This document shows, in pieces, positions 1-8,482 of a stretch of 35,237 nt of DNA (positions are counted from its first letter, which is position 1; every line of letters begins with the position of its first letter). The DNA is taken from positions 1-35,237 of the IMG/VR virus record IMGVR_UViG_3300034198_005192. One strand, written 5' to 3'. This DNA comes from a virus. The notes beneath the pieces were generated by a model, which was not told the origin of the DNA, searched no databases, and worked only from the letters and a program-made list of their open reading frames with translations. The position numbers were made by a program, and so were the translations under genes.

Positions 1-87
1 GGGACGTAATCCCGCCAGGTAAGGGTAGGTTTTCTAAAGGGCCAAAAGGTGATCTTGAGTACTTAGACCGCATTCGAAACGGTCAAC
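1..87. repeat. Left copy of 87-bp terminal direct repeat
   Basis: Bases 1-87 are identical to bases 35151-35237. The two copies lie in the same reading frame of one gene that runs across the junction, so the repeat most likely marks where a circular (or circularly permuted) genome was cut open. The unit genome is then 35,150 bp. A real terminal redundancy is possible, but 87 is also a typical assembly k-mer length. Confidence 0.95.
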
Positions 88-977
88 GCTGTGGAATACC
101 GAGCATCCTTGAGTTGGTAAACTCTGAGCGATCCCAAGACTTCGACAAGCCCTCTGTGGTTTGCATCGTAGGGGGTGGCCCGAGCTTACAAGATACCGTT
201 GGCGAATTACGCCATTTGATTAAACGCGGGGCCAAGACGCTCGCCGTCAACAAAAGCCACGATTGGCTGTTGAAGCGCGGATTGCCCTGTCACTATTCGG
301 CCCTGCTCGATCCTAAAGATTGGGTTGCGGGCTACGTTGACCTGGCCCTGAACGCGGCAAAGAGCACACGTAAACGTGTTGGTAAGCTCTGGGCCGACAC
401 CAGGCATCTGATTGCCTCGCAATGCCATGACAACACGATAGCCAAATTCAAGGGCAACCCCAACGCCTACATTTGGCACGCCGGGGCAGGATTAGGAGAG
501 AGCGAAGTCCTCAAGACGGAGTTTGCTGGCGAGCCTTGGGTTATTTTGGCAGGAGCCTCGGTAATCGGTTTGAGAGGTGTGCCGCTCGGATACGGACTAG
601 GGTTTAGGGAATTTCACTTCTTTGGGCTGGACGGATCGGCCAAGGCACCTAAGCCGGGGACAGAAACCCCGCAGCTTTACTCCTACGACAAGCCGCACAT
701 TGACCCGACCTGGAAACAGTTTGAGGTCAAACTAAACACAGGCTGGAAGCGCCACTTCCTTGCAAATCACCACATGGCCCGCTCGGTCTATGAGTTTGAG
801 GACGCAATGAGGGAATGGGACCAGCAGATTAAAGACGGGCGCATGGAGCCTTTTTCCATTAAAGTCCACGGCAACCCCGAGCACTCAGCGATTGCTATGG
901 TAGCTGCGGGCATGGGCGTTCATGCCGAGCCTGAGATTAACGAGATTTACGGCAAACCACCGAAAGGAAACACCTAA
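1..977 (+). CDS. MptE/DUF115-like phage protein (main part; start lies across the circular junction at 35021)
   Basis: The reading frame is open from base 3 and is the continuation of the frame that begins with GTG at 35021. Joined, the protein has 368 residues. A TTG at 114 could start a shorter 287-residue form but has no need to. The segment after 114 carries a glycine-rich loop (CIVGGGPSL) and a following AVNKSHDWLL stretch, which resemble the nucleotide-binding start of the MptE-like/DUF115 family (6-hydroxymethylpterin diphosphokinase-like, also found in motility accessory factors and in phages). The C-terminus has an HGNPEHSA motif. Its role in the phage is unknown; sugar-nucleotide or pterin chemistry is only inferred from the fold family. 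It ends by a TAATG overlap with the mini-gene at 977. Confidence 0.75.
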   Translation, partial: DVIPPGKGRFSKGPKGDLEYLDRIRNGQRCGIPSILELVNSERSQDFDKPSVVCIVGGGPSLQDTVGELRHLIKRGAKTLAVNKSHDWLLKRGLPCHYSALLDPKDWVAGYVDLALNAAKSTRKRVGKLWADTRHLIASQCHDNTIAKFKGNPNAYIWHAGAGLGESEVLKTEFAGEPWVILAGASVIGLRGVPLGYGLGFREFHFFGLDGSAKAPKPGTETPQLYSYDKPHIDPTWKQFEVKLNTGWKRHFLANHHMARSVYEFEDAMREWDQQIKDGRMEPFSIKVHGNPEHSAIAMVAAGMGVHAEPEINEIYGKPPKGNT

Positions 978-1033
978 TGCCCAACGCCCCCCAGAAGCCC
1001 ACTAAGCGCAAACCCAAGAAGGGTGGCCGCTAA
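977..1033 (+). CDS. Tiny lysine/arginine-rich peptide, 18 aa
   Basis: ATG at 977 shares its A with the TAA stop of the preceding gene, which suggests translation by re-initiation. The product is 18 residues with seven Lys/Arg, proline near the start and a GGR end. No family is recognised. It is followed by a second peptide in the same arrangement. A charge-neutralising or nucleic-acid-binding role is possible but unproved; it could also be a coupling relic. Confidence 0.45.
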   Translation: MPNAPQKPTKRKPKKGGR

Positions 1034-1083
1034 TGGCTAAGAAAATGAAGCCCGCTAAAAAGGGCAAAGGCAAAGGCTATTAG
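1033..1083 (+). CDS. Second tiny lysine-rich peptide, 16 aa
   Basis: ATG at 1033 overlaps the stop of the previous mini-gene by one base (TAATG). The product is 16 residues with eight lysines alternating with Gly/Ala and a terminal Tyr. It resembles its neighbour in composition but not in order. The stop is at 1081-1083, nine bases before the TTG start of the methyltransferase gene, so it may serve to pass ribosomes to that poorly preceded start. Confidence 0.45.
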   Translation: MAKKMKPAKKGKGKGY

Positions 1084-1091
1084 TTATTCCC

Positions 1092-2336
1092 TTGCTTAAA
1101 ATAGAATATCTCGACCGCTCCGCGATTGTTCCCTACGCCCGGAACGCCAGAACGCACAGCGAAGAACAGGTTAATCAGATTGCTGCGTCAATACGGGAAT
1201 TTGGGTTTACTAACCCGATCCTGGTTGATGAGGACAACGGCCTTATAGCGGGCCACGGAAGGCTACAGGCTGCGATCAAGCTTGGGATGGATAAAGTCCC
1301 GGCCATCCGCATGGAAGGGCTGTCCGAGGCTAAGAAACGCGCCCTGGTGATAGCCGATAACAAGCTGGCATTGAACGCCGGCTGGGATTTGGACTTGCTC
1401 AAGGTCGAGCTATCCGACCTGGACGCTGCGGGTTTTGATTTGAGCATTACCGGCTTTAGCGACTTGGAACTCGGGGCGCTGCTTGCGGATAAGACCGAGG
1501 GCCTTACGGACCCCGATGACGTGCCAGACGTTGCCGATCCCGTGACGGAGTTGGGCGAGGTTTGGGTGCTAGGCAATCACCGGCTGGTATGCGGAGACTG
1601 CACGCAGGCTGACGTGGTTGATAAGGCGCTGGATGGCGTGAAGCCGCACCTGATGGTTACGGACCCGCCTTATGGGGTGGAATACGATGCGGCGTGGCGA
1701 AACAAAGCACTCCGCGCCGATGGCTCGCCCATTGGGGCCAGGGCCATCGGTGCGGTTATGAATGATGAAAGAGCCGATTGGACAGAAGCCTGGGCGCTAT
1801 TCCCAGGAGATGTTGCTTACGTTTGGCACGCGGGCAATATGGCTCATAAAGTAGCCGAGAGCCTACTAAACGCAGAACTAAACATCCGCGCTCAGATCAT
1901 ATGGGCTAAGAACCAATTTGTTATCGGGCGCGGCGACTACCACCCGCAGCATGAACCTTGCTGGTACGCTGTACGCAAGGGCAAGCCGGGACACTACGAT
2001 GGCGGTCGAAAGCAATCGACCATCTGGAACATCGACAAGCCGCGCAAATCCGAAACCGGCCACTCAACGCAAAAGCCCGTCGAGTGCATGAAGCGCCCTA
2101 TCGAGAACAACAGCAGCGCGGGGCAGGCGGTTTACGAACCTTTCTCTGGCAGCGGCACCACGATTATCGCAGCCGAGATGACGGGCCGCATGTGTCACGC
2201 TATCGAGTTGTCGCCACAGTACGTTGACGTTGCCGTGAAGCGATGGGAAGCGTTCACCGGCAAGGATGCCACGCTCGAGGGCGACGGCAGAACATTTAAG
2301 GAAATCGAACAGTGTCGGACGAAGAAGGCGGCGTAA
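1092..2336 (+). CDS. ParB-like nuclease domain fused to N4/N6 adenine-type DNA methyltransferase
   Basis: The protein has 414 residues with a TTG start. Residues 1-110 form a ParB/sulfiredoxin-type N-domain, with EQVNQIAASI, NPILVD and GHGRLQAA, the usual DNA-binding/nuclease-like half of this fusion. Residues 160-395 are a type beta methyltransferase: the catalytic DPPYG motif is at 191-195 and the SAM-binding PFSGSGTT motif at 350-357, the order expected of the beta class. TQKPVE lies between them. The fusion is common beside phage terminase genes, where it methylates phage DNA and may protect it from host restriction. The small terminase gene starts inside its last 25 bases. No strong ribosome site precedes the TTG, so translation is probably coupled to the upstream mini-genes. 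Confidence 0.93.
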   Translation: MLKIEYLDRSAIVPYARNARTHSEEQVNQIAASIREFGFTNPILVDEDNGLIAGHGRLQAAIKLGMDKVPAIRMEGLSEAKKRALVIADNKLALNAGWDLDLLKVELSDLDAAGFDLSITGFSDLELGALLADKTEGLTDPDDVPDVADPVTELGEVWVLGNHRLVCGDCTQADVVDKALDGVKPHLMVTDPPYGVEYDAAWRNKALRADGSPIGARAIGAVMNDERADWTEAWALFPGDVAYVWHAGNMAHKVAESLLNAELNIRAQIIWAKNQFVIGRGDYHPQHEPCWYAVRKGKPGHYDGGRKQSTIWNIDKPRKSETGHSTQKPVECMKRPIENNSSAGQAVYEPFSGSGTTIIAAEMTGRMCHAIELSPQYVDVAVKRWEAFTGKDATLEGDGRTFKEIEQCRTKKAA

Positions 2337-2686
2337 ACCAAGGTGGCCGGCCTGAGTGGTGCCCGACTGACGACCAGCTAAAGCAGATCGAAACTATGTC
2401 CGCGATGGGCATAACCCACGAACAGATGAGCGCCATTATAGGCGTTGATGCCAAGACGCTGCGGAAGCATTGCCGCAAGGAATTAGACCAAGGCTCGATT
2501 AAAGCCACGATGAAGGTAGCGCAAAACCTATTCAAACAGGCCACGGAAGAAGGCAACACCGCCGCCATGATATTCTGGATGAAGGCGCGGGCCGGATGGT
2601 CTGAAAAGACTAAGACTGAAGTTAGCGGCCCCGAGGGCGGTCCTGTTAAGAAGGTTATTGTTCACACCTTCGAGTCAGGGATTTGA
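2312..2686 (+). CDS. terS: Terminase small subunit
   Basis: The product has 124 residues from a GTG start within the 3' end of the methyltransferase gene. A helix-turn-helix is visible around residues 22-50 (MSAMGITHEQMSAIIGVDAKTLRKHCR), followed by a helical oligomerisation stretch (KATMKVAQNLFKQATEEGNTAAMIFWMKARAGW) and a C-terminal VKKVIVHTFE tail. The phrase FWMKARAGW is typical of small terminases of this type. It should recognise the packaging site and hand DNA to the large subunit, whose gene starts at its stop codon (TGATG). Confidence 0.88.
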   Translation: MSDEEGGVNQGGRPEWCPTDDQLKQIETMSAMGITHEQMSAIIGVDAKTLRKHCRKELDQGSIKATMKVAQNLFKQATEEGNTAAMIFWMKARAGWSEKTKTEVSGPEGGPVKKVIVHTFESGI

Positions 2687-3954
2687 TGCTTGATGACGAC
2701 AGTTCGCGGATGGTTTACACGCCGCGCCCGTTTCAGGCAGCGATACACAAGAAGCTCAAGCGGTTTAATGCGTTGGTATGCCATCGTCGTTTTGGCAAGA
2801 CAGTCCTCTGCATTAACCAGCTTATCAGCTCAGCCCTTCGGTGTGAGAAAGAGGCCCCACGCTTTGCCTACATCGCTCCACAGCTAAAGCAGGCCAAGAC
2901 GGTTAGTTGGGATTTCCTGTTGAGGTATTCGGAGCCGTTCAGGGCTTCGGCCAACATCGCGGAAACCCGAGTGGATTTGTTCAACGGGGCGAGAATATCG
3001 CTTTACGGCGCGGATAACCCAGACGCGCTACGAGGCATCTATCTGGACGGCGTTGTTATGGATGAATACGCCCAGATGGCTCCTAAGACCTGGACCGAAG
3101 TTGTCGGGCCAGCGCTTTCAGATCGAAAGGGCTGGGCCATATTCATCGGCACACCTAAAGGCCGAAATGCTTTCTTCGACCTGTACGATAAAGCCTTAAC
3201 CAATCCCGAGTGGTTCACCGCCATGTTTAAGGCGAGTGAGACGGGGGTTGTTGATGAGGAAGAACTAGCCAGGTGGAAAGCCACCATGAGCGCCGAGGAA
3301 TATGCTCAAGAGTTTGAGTGTTCATTCCAGGCTGCGAACATGGGCGCTTACTACGGCAAGCAGATGACCGACGCCGAGACTGAGAAGCGGATAACGCGGG
3401 TTCCTTGGGAGCCTACGATCCCCGTCACAACGGCTTGGGACTTGGGCATTGATGACGCAACGGCCATTTGGTTTGTCCAGCAAGTCGCCAGAGAGATACG
3501 AATTATTGATTATTACGAGACTTCGGGGGAAGGGCTGGCGCACTACGCCTCGGTCCTGAAGTCCAAGCCCTACGCCTATGGAGAGCATCTATTACCCCAT
3601 GACGCAGCGGTTAAAGAGTTGGGCACAGGTAAAAGCCGTGTTGAGGTTCTACAAAGCCTCGGCATACAACCAACCGTGGTCCCGGTTCAGAGGGTAGAGG
3701 ACGGCATTAACGCCGTTCGGATGTTGATACCGAGATGTTGGTTTGACGCTGAGAAGTGCGCTCAAGGGATTAAATCCTTGATGCAGTACCAACGTGAGTG
3801 GGTTGATAAGCTCGGCACATGGCGAGCAGCCCCAAGGCACGATTGGTCAAGCCATGCAGCAGATGCGTTTAGATACTTGGCGACAGGCCTGAATCCGCCG
3901 CCGAGTGAAAAGCTATTGGACTTAGCCAATTTCAGAATGCCAGGAGTAATATAA
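2686..3954 (+). CDS. terL: Terminase large subunit, ATPase and nuclease
   Basis: The ATG at 2686 overlaps the small-subunit stop; a TTG one codon earlier is also in frame. The protein has 422 residues. The ATPase domain has a Walker A-like CHRRFGKT at 32-39, Walker B LDGVVMDE at 120-127 and the coupling motif GTPKGRN at 155-161. The RNase H-like nuclease starts near residue 245 (TTAWDLGIDDAT), with HDWSSHAADAFRY near the C-terminus. It pumps DNA into the prohead and cuts the concatemer. The stop TAA sits inside ATAA, and the ATA of that overlap may be the true start of the portal gene. Confidence 0.96.
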   Translation: MLDDDSSRMVYTPRPFQAAIHKKLKRFNALVCHRRFGKTVLCINQLISSALRCEKEAPRFAYIAPQLKQAKTVSWDFLLRYSEPFRASANIAETRVDLFNGARISLYGADNPDALRGIYLDGVVMDEYAQMAPKTWTEVVGPALSDRKGWAIFIGTPKGRNAFFDLYDKALTNPEWFTAMFKASETGVVDEEELARWKATMSAEEYAQEFECSFQAANMGAYYGKQMTDAETEKRITRVPWEPTIPVTTAWDLGIDDATAIWFVQQVAREIRIIDYYETSGEGLAHYASVLKSKPYAYGEHLLPHDAAVKELGTGKSRVEVLQSLGIQPTVVPVQRVEDGINAVRMLIPRCWFDAEKCAQGIKSLMQYQREWVDKLGTWRAAPRHDWSSHAADAFRYLATGLNPPPSEKLLDLANFRMPGVI

Positions 3955-4013
3955 TCCTAGACGAATACGGCGGGGAAATCGAAGGCCAAGAGGTTGAGAC
4001 GCCCGAAACAGCC

Positions 4014-6119
4014 ATGCCTAAAGGTATGTCTGATATGGACTTTAAAACCCTGTTGGCGAGCGAGATCAAAGACGCGCTCTCCTACATCGATTCCGACATA
4101 GCCCCGGAACGGACGCTCAATTACCAATACTTCCTTGGGGAAATGAATGATGTGCCGGCCATCGAAGGCCGCTCATCTGTCGTTGTCCGAGTTGTGGCGG
4201 ATTACATCGGCTTCATTCTGCCGAGCCTACTCCGCACCATGATTAGCGGGCGCAAGATTATCGAATACTCTGCCAAGGGCGATATGGATGAGGCGGCTGC
4301 CAAGGCTGCGACCGAGTACGTCAATGACGTAGTGCTTCGCCTTGATAACAAGATTGAGCAGGAATGCTACGGCTGGGGCTTTGACGGGCTTGTGAACAAA
4401 GTCGGAGTGATGAAGGTCTGGTGGGAAGAAGAAAAAGAAACCGAGGACTTTGACCTTCCCGGCTTGGATGAAATGCGCCTGGTTATGGCGGTCATTCAGA
4501 TTGAACAGCAGGGCCTCGAGATTATCGCCCACGAGCAAGACGCGGTTACAGGCCTACACCGCATCCAGGCCCGCCGCATCATTGATAAATCGCATGTTAA
4601 GTTTGAAGTCCTGCCCCCCGAGGAATTTGTTATCAGCCGGGATGCGCGAAGCCTTGAAGGCGCAAGACTTAAATCCCACCGCTCGTACAAATACGTTGGG
4701 GAATTGATTGCCGAGGGCTACCCCGAAGAAGTCGTAATGAAGCTGCCGAGCTATGCGACCACTGGCGGAATGAACAACGAAGCCCAAATCCGCCAGCCTG
4801 ATATTAACAACTTCTCATCGTCCACGACCGACCCCATGCTCAAGAAGGTCGCGGTCCACTCGGGCACGATCCTCTGCGACAAAGACGGAACAGGGTTGAA
4901 GGAATGGTACTTCGTAGCGGGTGGTTGGGAATCTCAGATTGAGGTTCTCGAATGTAAGCCCTTTGAAGACGAGTGCTATTTCTGCGACTTCTGCCCCATT
5001 CCTTTGCCCCACCTGTTTTACGGGCGCTGCCCTGCTGACGACCTAATCGAGATTCAGCGGGTCCAGACGGTCCTAGCCCGTCAGGGTTTGGATAACGTGT
5101 ATTTGACCAACGCGCCTCAACAGGAAGTGCTGGTTAATCAGATTGTTGGGCAGCGGATTGAATACGTCCAGAACAAGTCTCCGGGTGGGATTATCCCCGT
5201 CACCGCTCTGGGCACTGTGAACAACGTCACCGTCCCGTTTATGGGCGATGCCGGCCTGAACATGATGCGTTATTGGGATATGCAGGCTGAGAACCGTACA
5301 GGTGCCTCACGCAATTCCCTCGGGCTTGACCCGGAAGTTTTACAGAACCAGAGCGCCACGGCTGCGAAGCTGCAAGACAGCTCATCCAAACTGAAGCTGG
5401 AAACCATTGCCCGCATTTGGGCGACGGGTGGGATGCGTAAGCTAGGCCGCGCCATTCTTCGCATTCTGAAGCGCCGGCAAGACTTCGTTCGCATCGTAAG
5501 GATGAACGGCCAACAGACCGAGATCAATCCCCAGGCTTGGGCTGAGTTGGAAGATTGGGACGTTACCGTGAATACCGGCCTTGGTACGGGCGACCGTATG
5601 AAGGACGTACAGGCTCTCGGATTGGTTATTGCGAAGATGGAGCAAGTCCTACAGACGACCGGACCGAATAACCCGGTTGTCTCTATGCCCATGCTCTCGG
5701 ATGCTTATCAGGATATGGCCGAAGCGTTGGGCATGGCTAACCCTGAGAAGTATTTCAAGTCTCTCCCTGCGGATTGGCAAGCGCCTCCCGCGCCTCCGCA
5801 AGAGAACCCGGAAGTGGTTAAGGTCAAAGGGCAGTTGGCGATCCAAGCCCAACAGGCCGAGTTCGACCGCCAGCAGAAGCGCGAACAGGCACAGCTTGAC
5901 GCCATGCTTGAGCAGCAGTCAGCACAGAACAAAGCCGAGATTGAACAGATACAGGCGGAAGCCGACATTGCCACGAAAGAACGTATGGCGATGATTGAGC
6001 TAGGGTTAAAACGCGCCGAGCATGAGCAGAAGCTAGAGCTTGCCGAGCGTGAAGCCGACTTGGCCGAGAAGATCAGAGTCAAGCAGGCGTCAAAGCCAAA
6101 GGCTCCATCAACTGAGTGA
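4014..6119 (+). CDS. Portal protein, P22-like
   Basis: The product is 701 residues from ATG 4014. It is a dodecameric portal subunit that forms the DNA gate at the capsid vertex and carries the head-tail connector. The family is shown by LASEIKDALSYIDSDIAPER and GRSSVVVRVVADYIGFILPSLLR near the N-terminus, PADDLIEIQRVQT in the middle, and the portal phrase TGASRNSLGLDPEVL near residue 430. Residues from about 595 to 690 are Gln/Glu/Lys/Ala-rich and coiled-coil-like, as in P22-type barrel regions. No ribosome site precedes ATG 4014. The frame is open back to ATA at 3951, with AGGAG at 3942-3946, so the protein may have 21 more residues (ILDEYGGEIEGQ...). ATG codons at 4026 and 4035 are further alternatives. 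Confidence 0.93.
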   Translation: MPKGMSDMDFKTLLASEIKDALSYIDSDIAPERTLNYQYFLGEMNDVPAIEGRSSVVVRVVADYIGFILPSLLRTMISGRKIIEYSAKGDMDEAAAKAATEYVNDVVLRLDNKIEQECYGWGFDGLVNKVGVMKVWWEEEKETEDFDLPGLDEMRLVMAVIQIEQQGLEIIAHEQDAVTGLHRIQARRIIDKSHVKFEVLPPEEFVISRDARSLEGARLKSHRSYKYVGELIAEGYPEEVVMKLPSYATTGGMNNEAQIRQPDINNFSSSTTDPMLKKVAVHSGTILCDKDGTGLKEWYFVAGGWESQIEVLECKPFEDECYFCDFCPIPLPHLFYGRCPADDLIEIQRVQTVLARQGLDNVYLTNAPQQEVLVNQIVGQRIEYVQNKSPGGIIPVTALGTVNNVTVPFMGDAGLNMMRYWDMQAENRTGASRNSLGLDPEVLQNQSATAAKLQDSSSKLKLETIARIWATGGMRKLGRAILRILKRRQDFVRIVRMNGQQTEINPQAWAELEDWDVTVNTGLGTGDRMKDVQALGLVIAKMEQVLQTTGPNNPVVSMPMLSDAYQDMAEALGMANPEKYFKSLPADWQAPPAPPQENPEVVKVKGQLAIQAQQAEFDRQQKREQAQLDAMLEQQSAQNKAEIEQIQAEADIATKERMAMIELGLKRAEHEQKLELAEREADLAEKIRVKQASKPKAPSTE

Positions 6120-6213
6120 CGATGAGATCGACCAGCCCGAGGCTGCGGAATACTACGACGCCCGCCGCAGACGCAGACGGGCGATCCTTCTACTGCTTAT
6201 GGGAAACCTATGA
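6112..6213 (+). CDS. Mini-protein with acidic head, Arg6 run and Leu-rich tail; probable CTG start
   Basis: The frame overlaps the end of the portal gene and ends with TGA that overlaps the ATG of the next gene (ATGA). Reading from CTG 6112, the 33 residues are an acidic head (LSDDEIDQPEAAEYYDA), six arginines in a row, then AILLLLMGNL. The AAAGG at 6098-6102 is nine bases before the CTG. No ATG exists in this frame; GTG 6049 and TTG 6040 would start deeper inside the portal gene. The unusual but ordered charge pattern and the tight coupling argue for a real gene. Function unknown; a membrane- or nucleic-acid-facing virion peptide is possible. Confidence 0.5.
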   Translation: MSDDEIDQPEAAEYYDARRRRRRAILLLLMGNL

Positions 6214-6488
6214 CGAGAGAACAACGCGCCGAGCGGGCGCTAGAGGTTCTAAACAACCCGATTTACAAAGAGAGCCTTGAGACACTTAAACAGACCTACG
6301 TTAAAGCGTTTCGGCAATGCAATTTCAAAGATGATGAGGGCCGCTGGAAATACCAAGTCGCCCTTGATGTTATTGATGGCGTTGAGAGCCATCTCACGGC
6401 TGTGCTGAACCTTGGGAAATTAGACCCCAAGCAAGGCCAGGAGTTTCAGACGGACACGATTGCAAAGCGCATCACCCGGATATTCTGA
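6210..6488 (+). CDS. Small head-region protein, unknown function
   Basis: The product has 92 residues and looks mostly helical and charged (TREQRAERALEVLNNPIYKESLETLKQTYVKAF, then KYQVALDVIDGVESHLTAVLNLGKL). The family is not recognised, but a short helical protein between portal and scaffold is common in podovirus head operons and may act in prohead assembly. The ATG overlaps the stop of the preceding mini-gene. Confidence 0.75.
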   Translation: MTREQRAERALEVLNNPIYKESLETLKQTYVKAFRQCNFKDDEGRWKYQVALDVIDGVESHLTAVLNLGKLDPKQGQEFQTDTIAKRITRIF

Positions 6489-6518
6489 GACTCTCCCCCT
6501 ACTGAAAGAGACACCTAA

Positions 6519-7475
6519 ATGGATACTCCCAACACGGCGCAAGCCACTGGGCCGCTGACGCTTGAGCAGGGCTTCGCGCAATTCAAAGCCAAGTTGGCTG
6601 AGAAAGGCACCCCAAACCCTGACCTAGTGATGACCGAAGAACCAATCGAGGGTGAAGACCCGATATTGGCCGAGACAGAAGAACCAGCTACTGAGGAAGC
6701 CGAAGCAGTCTCCGAGGGCGCATCTACAGCCGAAGAAGAAATCTTACCCGATACGGGCAAGATCATACTTCCAGACGGCTCCACGATCACCGCCGAGGAA
6801 GCACGTAAGGGTTATCTCCGACAGGCTGATTTCACGAAAAAGACCCAGGAAGTAGCGCGTGAGCGCGAAACCTTGGCTTTTGAAAAGCAGGCCGCTGTTC
6901 AACAGATCAGTGGTTTGTATCAGCAGTTAGCGTCACTTCAAGAGACGGAACCAAACTGGTTGCAGTTGGCTCAGACGGTTGAACCGTATGAGTACCAACG
7001 GCAACAAGCATACTGGACGCACAAGAATAACGTGATGGCCCAGACGCGCCAAATCATTCAGCAGACGGAGAACCAACGTCTCCAAGCTGAGAGAGCCAAG
7101 GCGTTTCAGGACTTGAACTCTGGCGAGTTTGAACCCGCGTGGAAAGATTCCAAGGTTCTGCAAGCCGGACTCACCACGGTATCCGAGTATCTTATTGACC
7201 AAGGGTTACCCGCTGAAATCCTCGACGGGATCACTAACACCAACGTCATTAAGATTGCCGAAAAAGCCCGGCGTTACGATGAACTGCAAAAGCAGAAGCC
7301 CAAAGCCGCTCTCGCGGTTAAGGGCAAGCCCGCGCCGTTCAAACCGGGTGCCAAATCCACGGCATCGCCTCAGTCTGAAAACATCCGTCTCCTACAAGAT
7401 ACGTTCCTTAAAAACCCCTCGCCGCAGAATGCTGCCGCCTTGCAAACAGCAAGGGACGCAGCCCGGCGTAAATAG
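6519..7475 (+). CDS. Capsid scaffolding protein
   Basis: The product has 318 residues. Residues 40-95 are very acidic (EEP, EGEDP, EEAEAVSEGAS), followed by GTTITAEEA-like and DFTKKTQEVARERE, a phrase typical of podovirus scaffolds. From about 110 to 200 it is a Gln-rich helical region, and the C-terminus is basic (RDAARRK). It should organise capsid subunits during prohead assembly and then leave. It lies directly before the major capsid gene. Starts at ATG 6519 after AAAGAGA. Confidence 0.82.
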   Translation: MDTPNTAQATGPLTLEQGFAQFKAKLAEKGTPNPDLVMTEEPIEGEDPILAETEEPATEEAEAVSEGASTAEEEILPDTGKIILPDGSTITAEEARKGYLRQADFTKKTQEVARERETLAFEKQAAVQQISGLYQQLASLQETEPNWLQLAQTVEPYEYQRQQAYWTHKNNVMAQTRQIIQQTENQRLQAERAKAFQDLNSGEFEPAWKDSKVLQAGLTTVSEYLIDQGLPAEILDGITNTNVIKIAEKARRYDELQKQKPKAALAVKGKPAPFKPGAKSTASPQSENIRLLQDTFLKNPSPQNAAALQTARDAARRK

Positions 7476-7488
7476 GAGATAACTTACT

Positions 7489-8469
7489 ATGGCTCAGATT
7501 GCAGTTAACACGACCGTCACCAACACTGGTGCCCGCGAGGACTTGGCCGATACGATCACGATCATCTCGCCCCAGGAAACCCCGCTGTACTCGAACATCG
7601 GCAAGAACCAGGCGACCGCCATCAACCACGAATGGCAGACCGACACCCTGGCGAATGCGACGATTAACTCCCACCAGGAAGGCGAGAGCATCGTCGTTTC
7701 CACGGCGGCTCAGACGACCCGCCTCGGGAACCTTTGCCAAATCTCGACCACCAGCTACGGTGTTTCCGGCACACTCCGCGCTATCACGAACGCCGGCACT
7801 CCCGACCGTTTGAACTTCCTCCGCATGAAAAAGGGCTTGGAACTGCGCCGCGATTGCGAAATCGTGCTGCATACCAACCAGGCGAAGGTTTCGGATACGG
7901 GCGGTTCTTCGACCCGTCAGCTTGGCGGCTTGCCGACCTGGATCACGAACAACGTTGGCGTGGATGTGTCGGCTGGTAACGGCGACGGCTCATCGGCCAT
8001 CCGTTCTTCGGGCGCGACGGCCATCACCTACGAACTGATCTCGTCTGCCCAGCAGCTTGCGTACGAAAAAGGCGGCAACCCTGATATTATCGAGTTGTCC
8101 CCCATCCTCAAGCGCAAGTGGTCGCTCCTGGCCTTTGGCACTGCGCCTTCGACGGCTCAGATTCGCTACAACATCGACAAGACCGGAATGTCTATCGCTT
8201 ACGGCGCTGTTGAAAAATGGCAGAGCGATTTCGGGATGCTCGACATTATCCCGAACCGTCACTTCAAGAACACGGCTGGCACGTTCCTTAATGGTGCCGC
8301 GTTCCTGCTTGAGACGGAAAAGCTGGCGGTTGCGACTCTGCCGGGCCGAAACTTCATCGTGCAGAAACTCGCTAAGACGGGTGACGGCGATCAGGAGTTT
8401 ATCCTGAACGAGTACACGCTTGAGGTTAAAGCCCCGACAGCCCACGCGGCTGCGTACGGCTTGACCTAG
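7489..8469 (+). CDS. Major capsid protein, SU10/DUF5309 family
   Basis: The product has 326 residues and a strong ribosome site (AGGAGAT at 7475-7481). Family marks are the N-terminal TGAREDLADTITIISPQETPLYSNIGK, HEWQTDTLA, the repeated Thr/Ser-rich strand region and the LRMKKGLELRRDCEIVLH helix, followed by the TRQLGGLPTWI loop. These match the SU10-type HK97-fold capsid proteins. The C-terminus (GRNFIVQKLAKTGDGDQEFILNEYTLEVKAP) is the usual closing strand. It is followed at once by an intrinsic terminator at 8483-8510, consistent with separate high-level expression. Confidence 0.93.
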   Translation: MAQIAVNTTVTNTGAREDLADTITIISPQETPLYSNIGKNQATAINHEWQTDTLANATINSHQEGESIVVSTAAQTTRLGNLCQISTTSYGVSGTLRAITNAGTPDRLNFLRMKKGLELRRDCEIVLHTNQAKVSDTGGSSTRQLGGLPTWITNNVGVDVSAGNGDGSSAIRSSGATAITYELISSAQQLAYEKGGNPDIIELSPILKRKWSLLAFGTAPSTAQIRYNIDKTGMSIAYGAVEKWQSDFGMLDIIPNRHFKNTAGTFLNGAAFLLETEKLAVATLPGRNFIVQKLAKTGDGDQEFILNEYTLEVKAPTAHAAAYGLT

Positions 8470-8482
8470 GCTTAATGGAAGC

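Noticed and set aside
1175-1576. 133-codon minus-strand frame rich in Ser and Pro inside the methyltransferase gene
   Set aside because: Low-complexity product that mirrors the coding frame on the other strand; no start signal.
7408-7872. 154-codon minus frame across the scaffold/capsid border
   Set aside because: Covers the capsid ribosome site and start on the opposite strand; antisense artefact.
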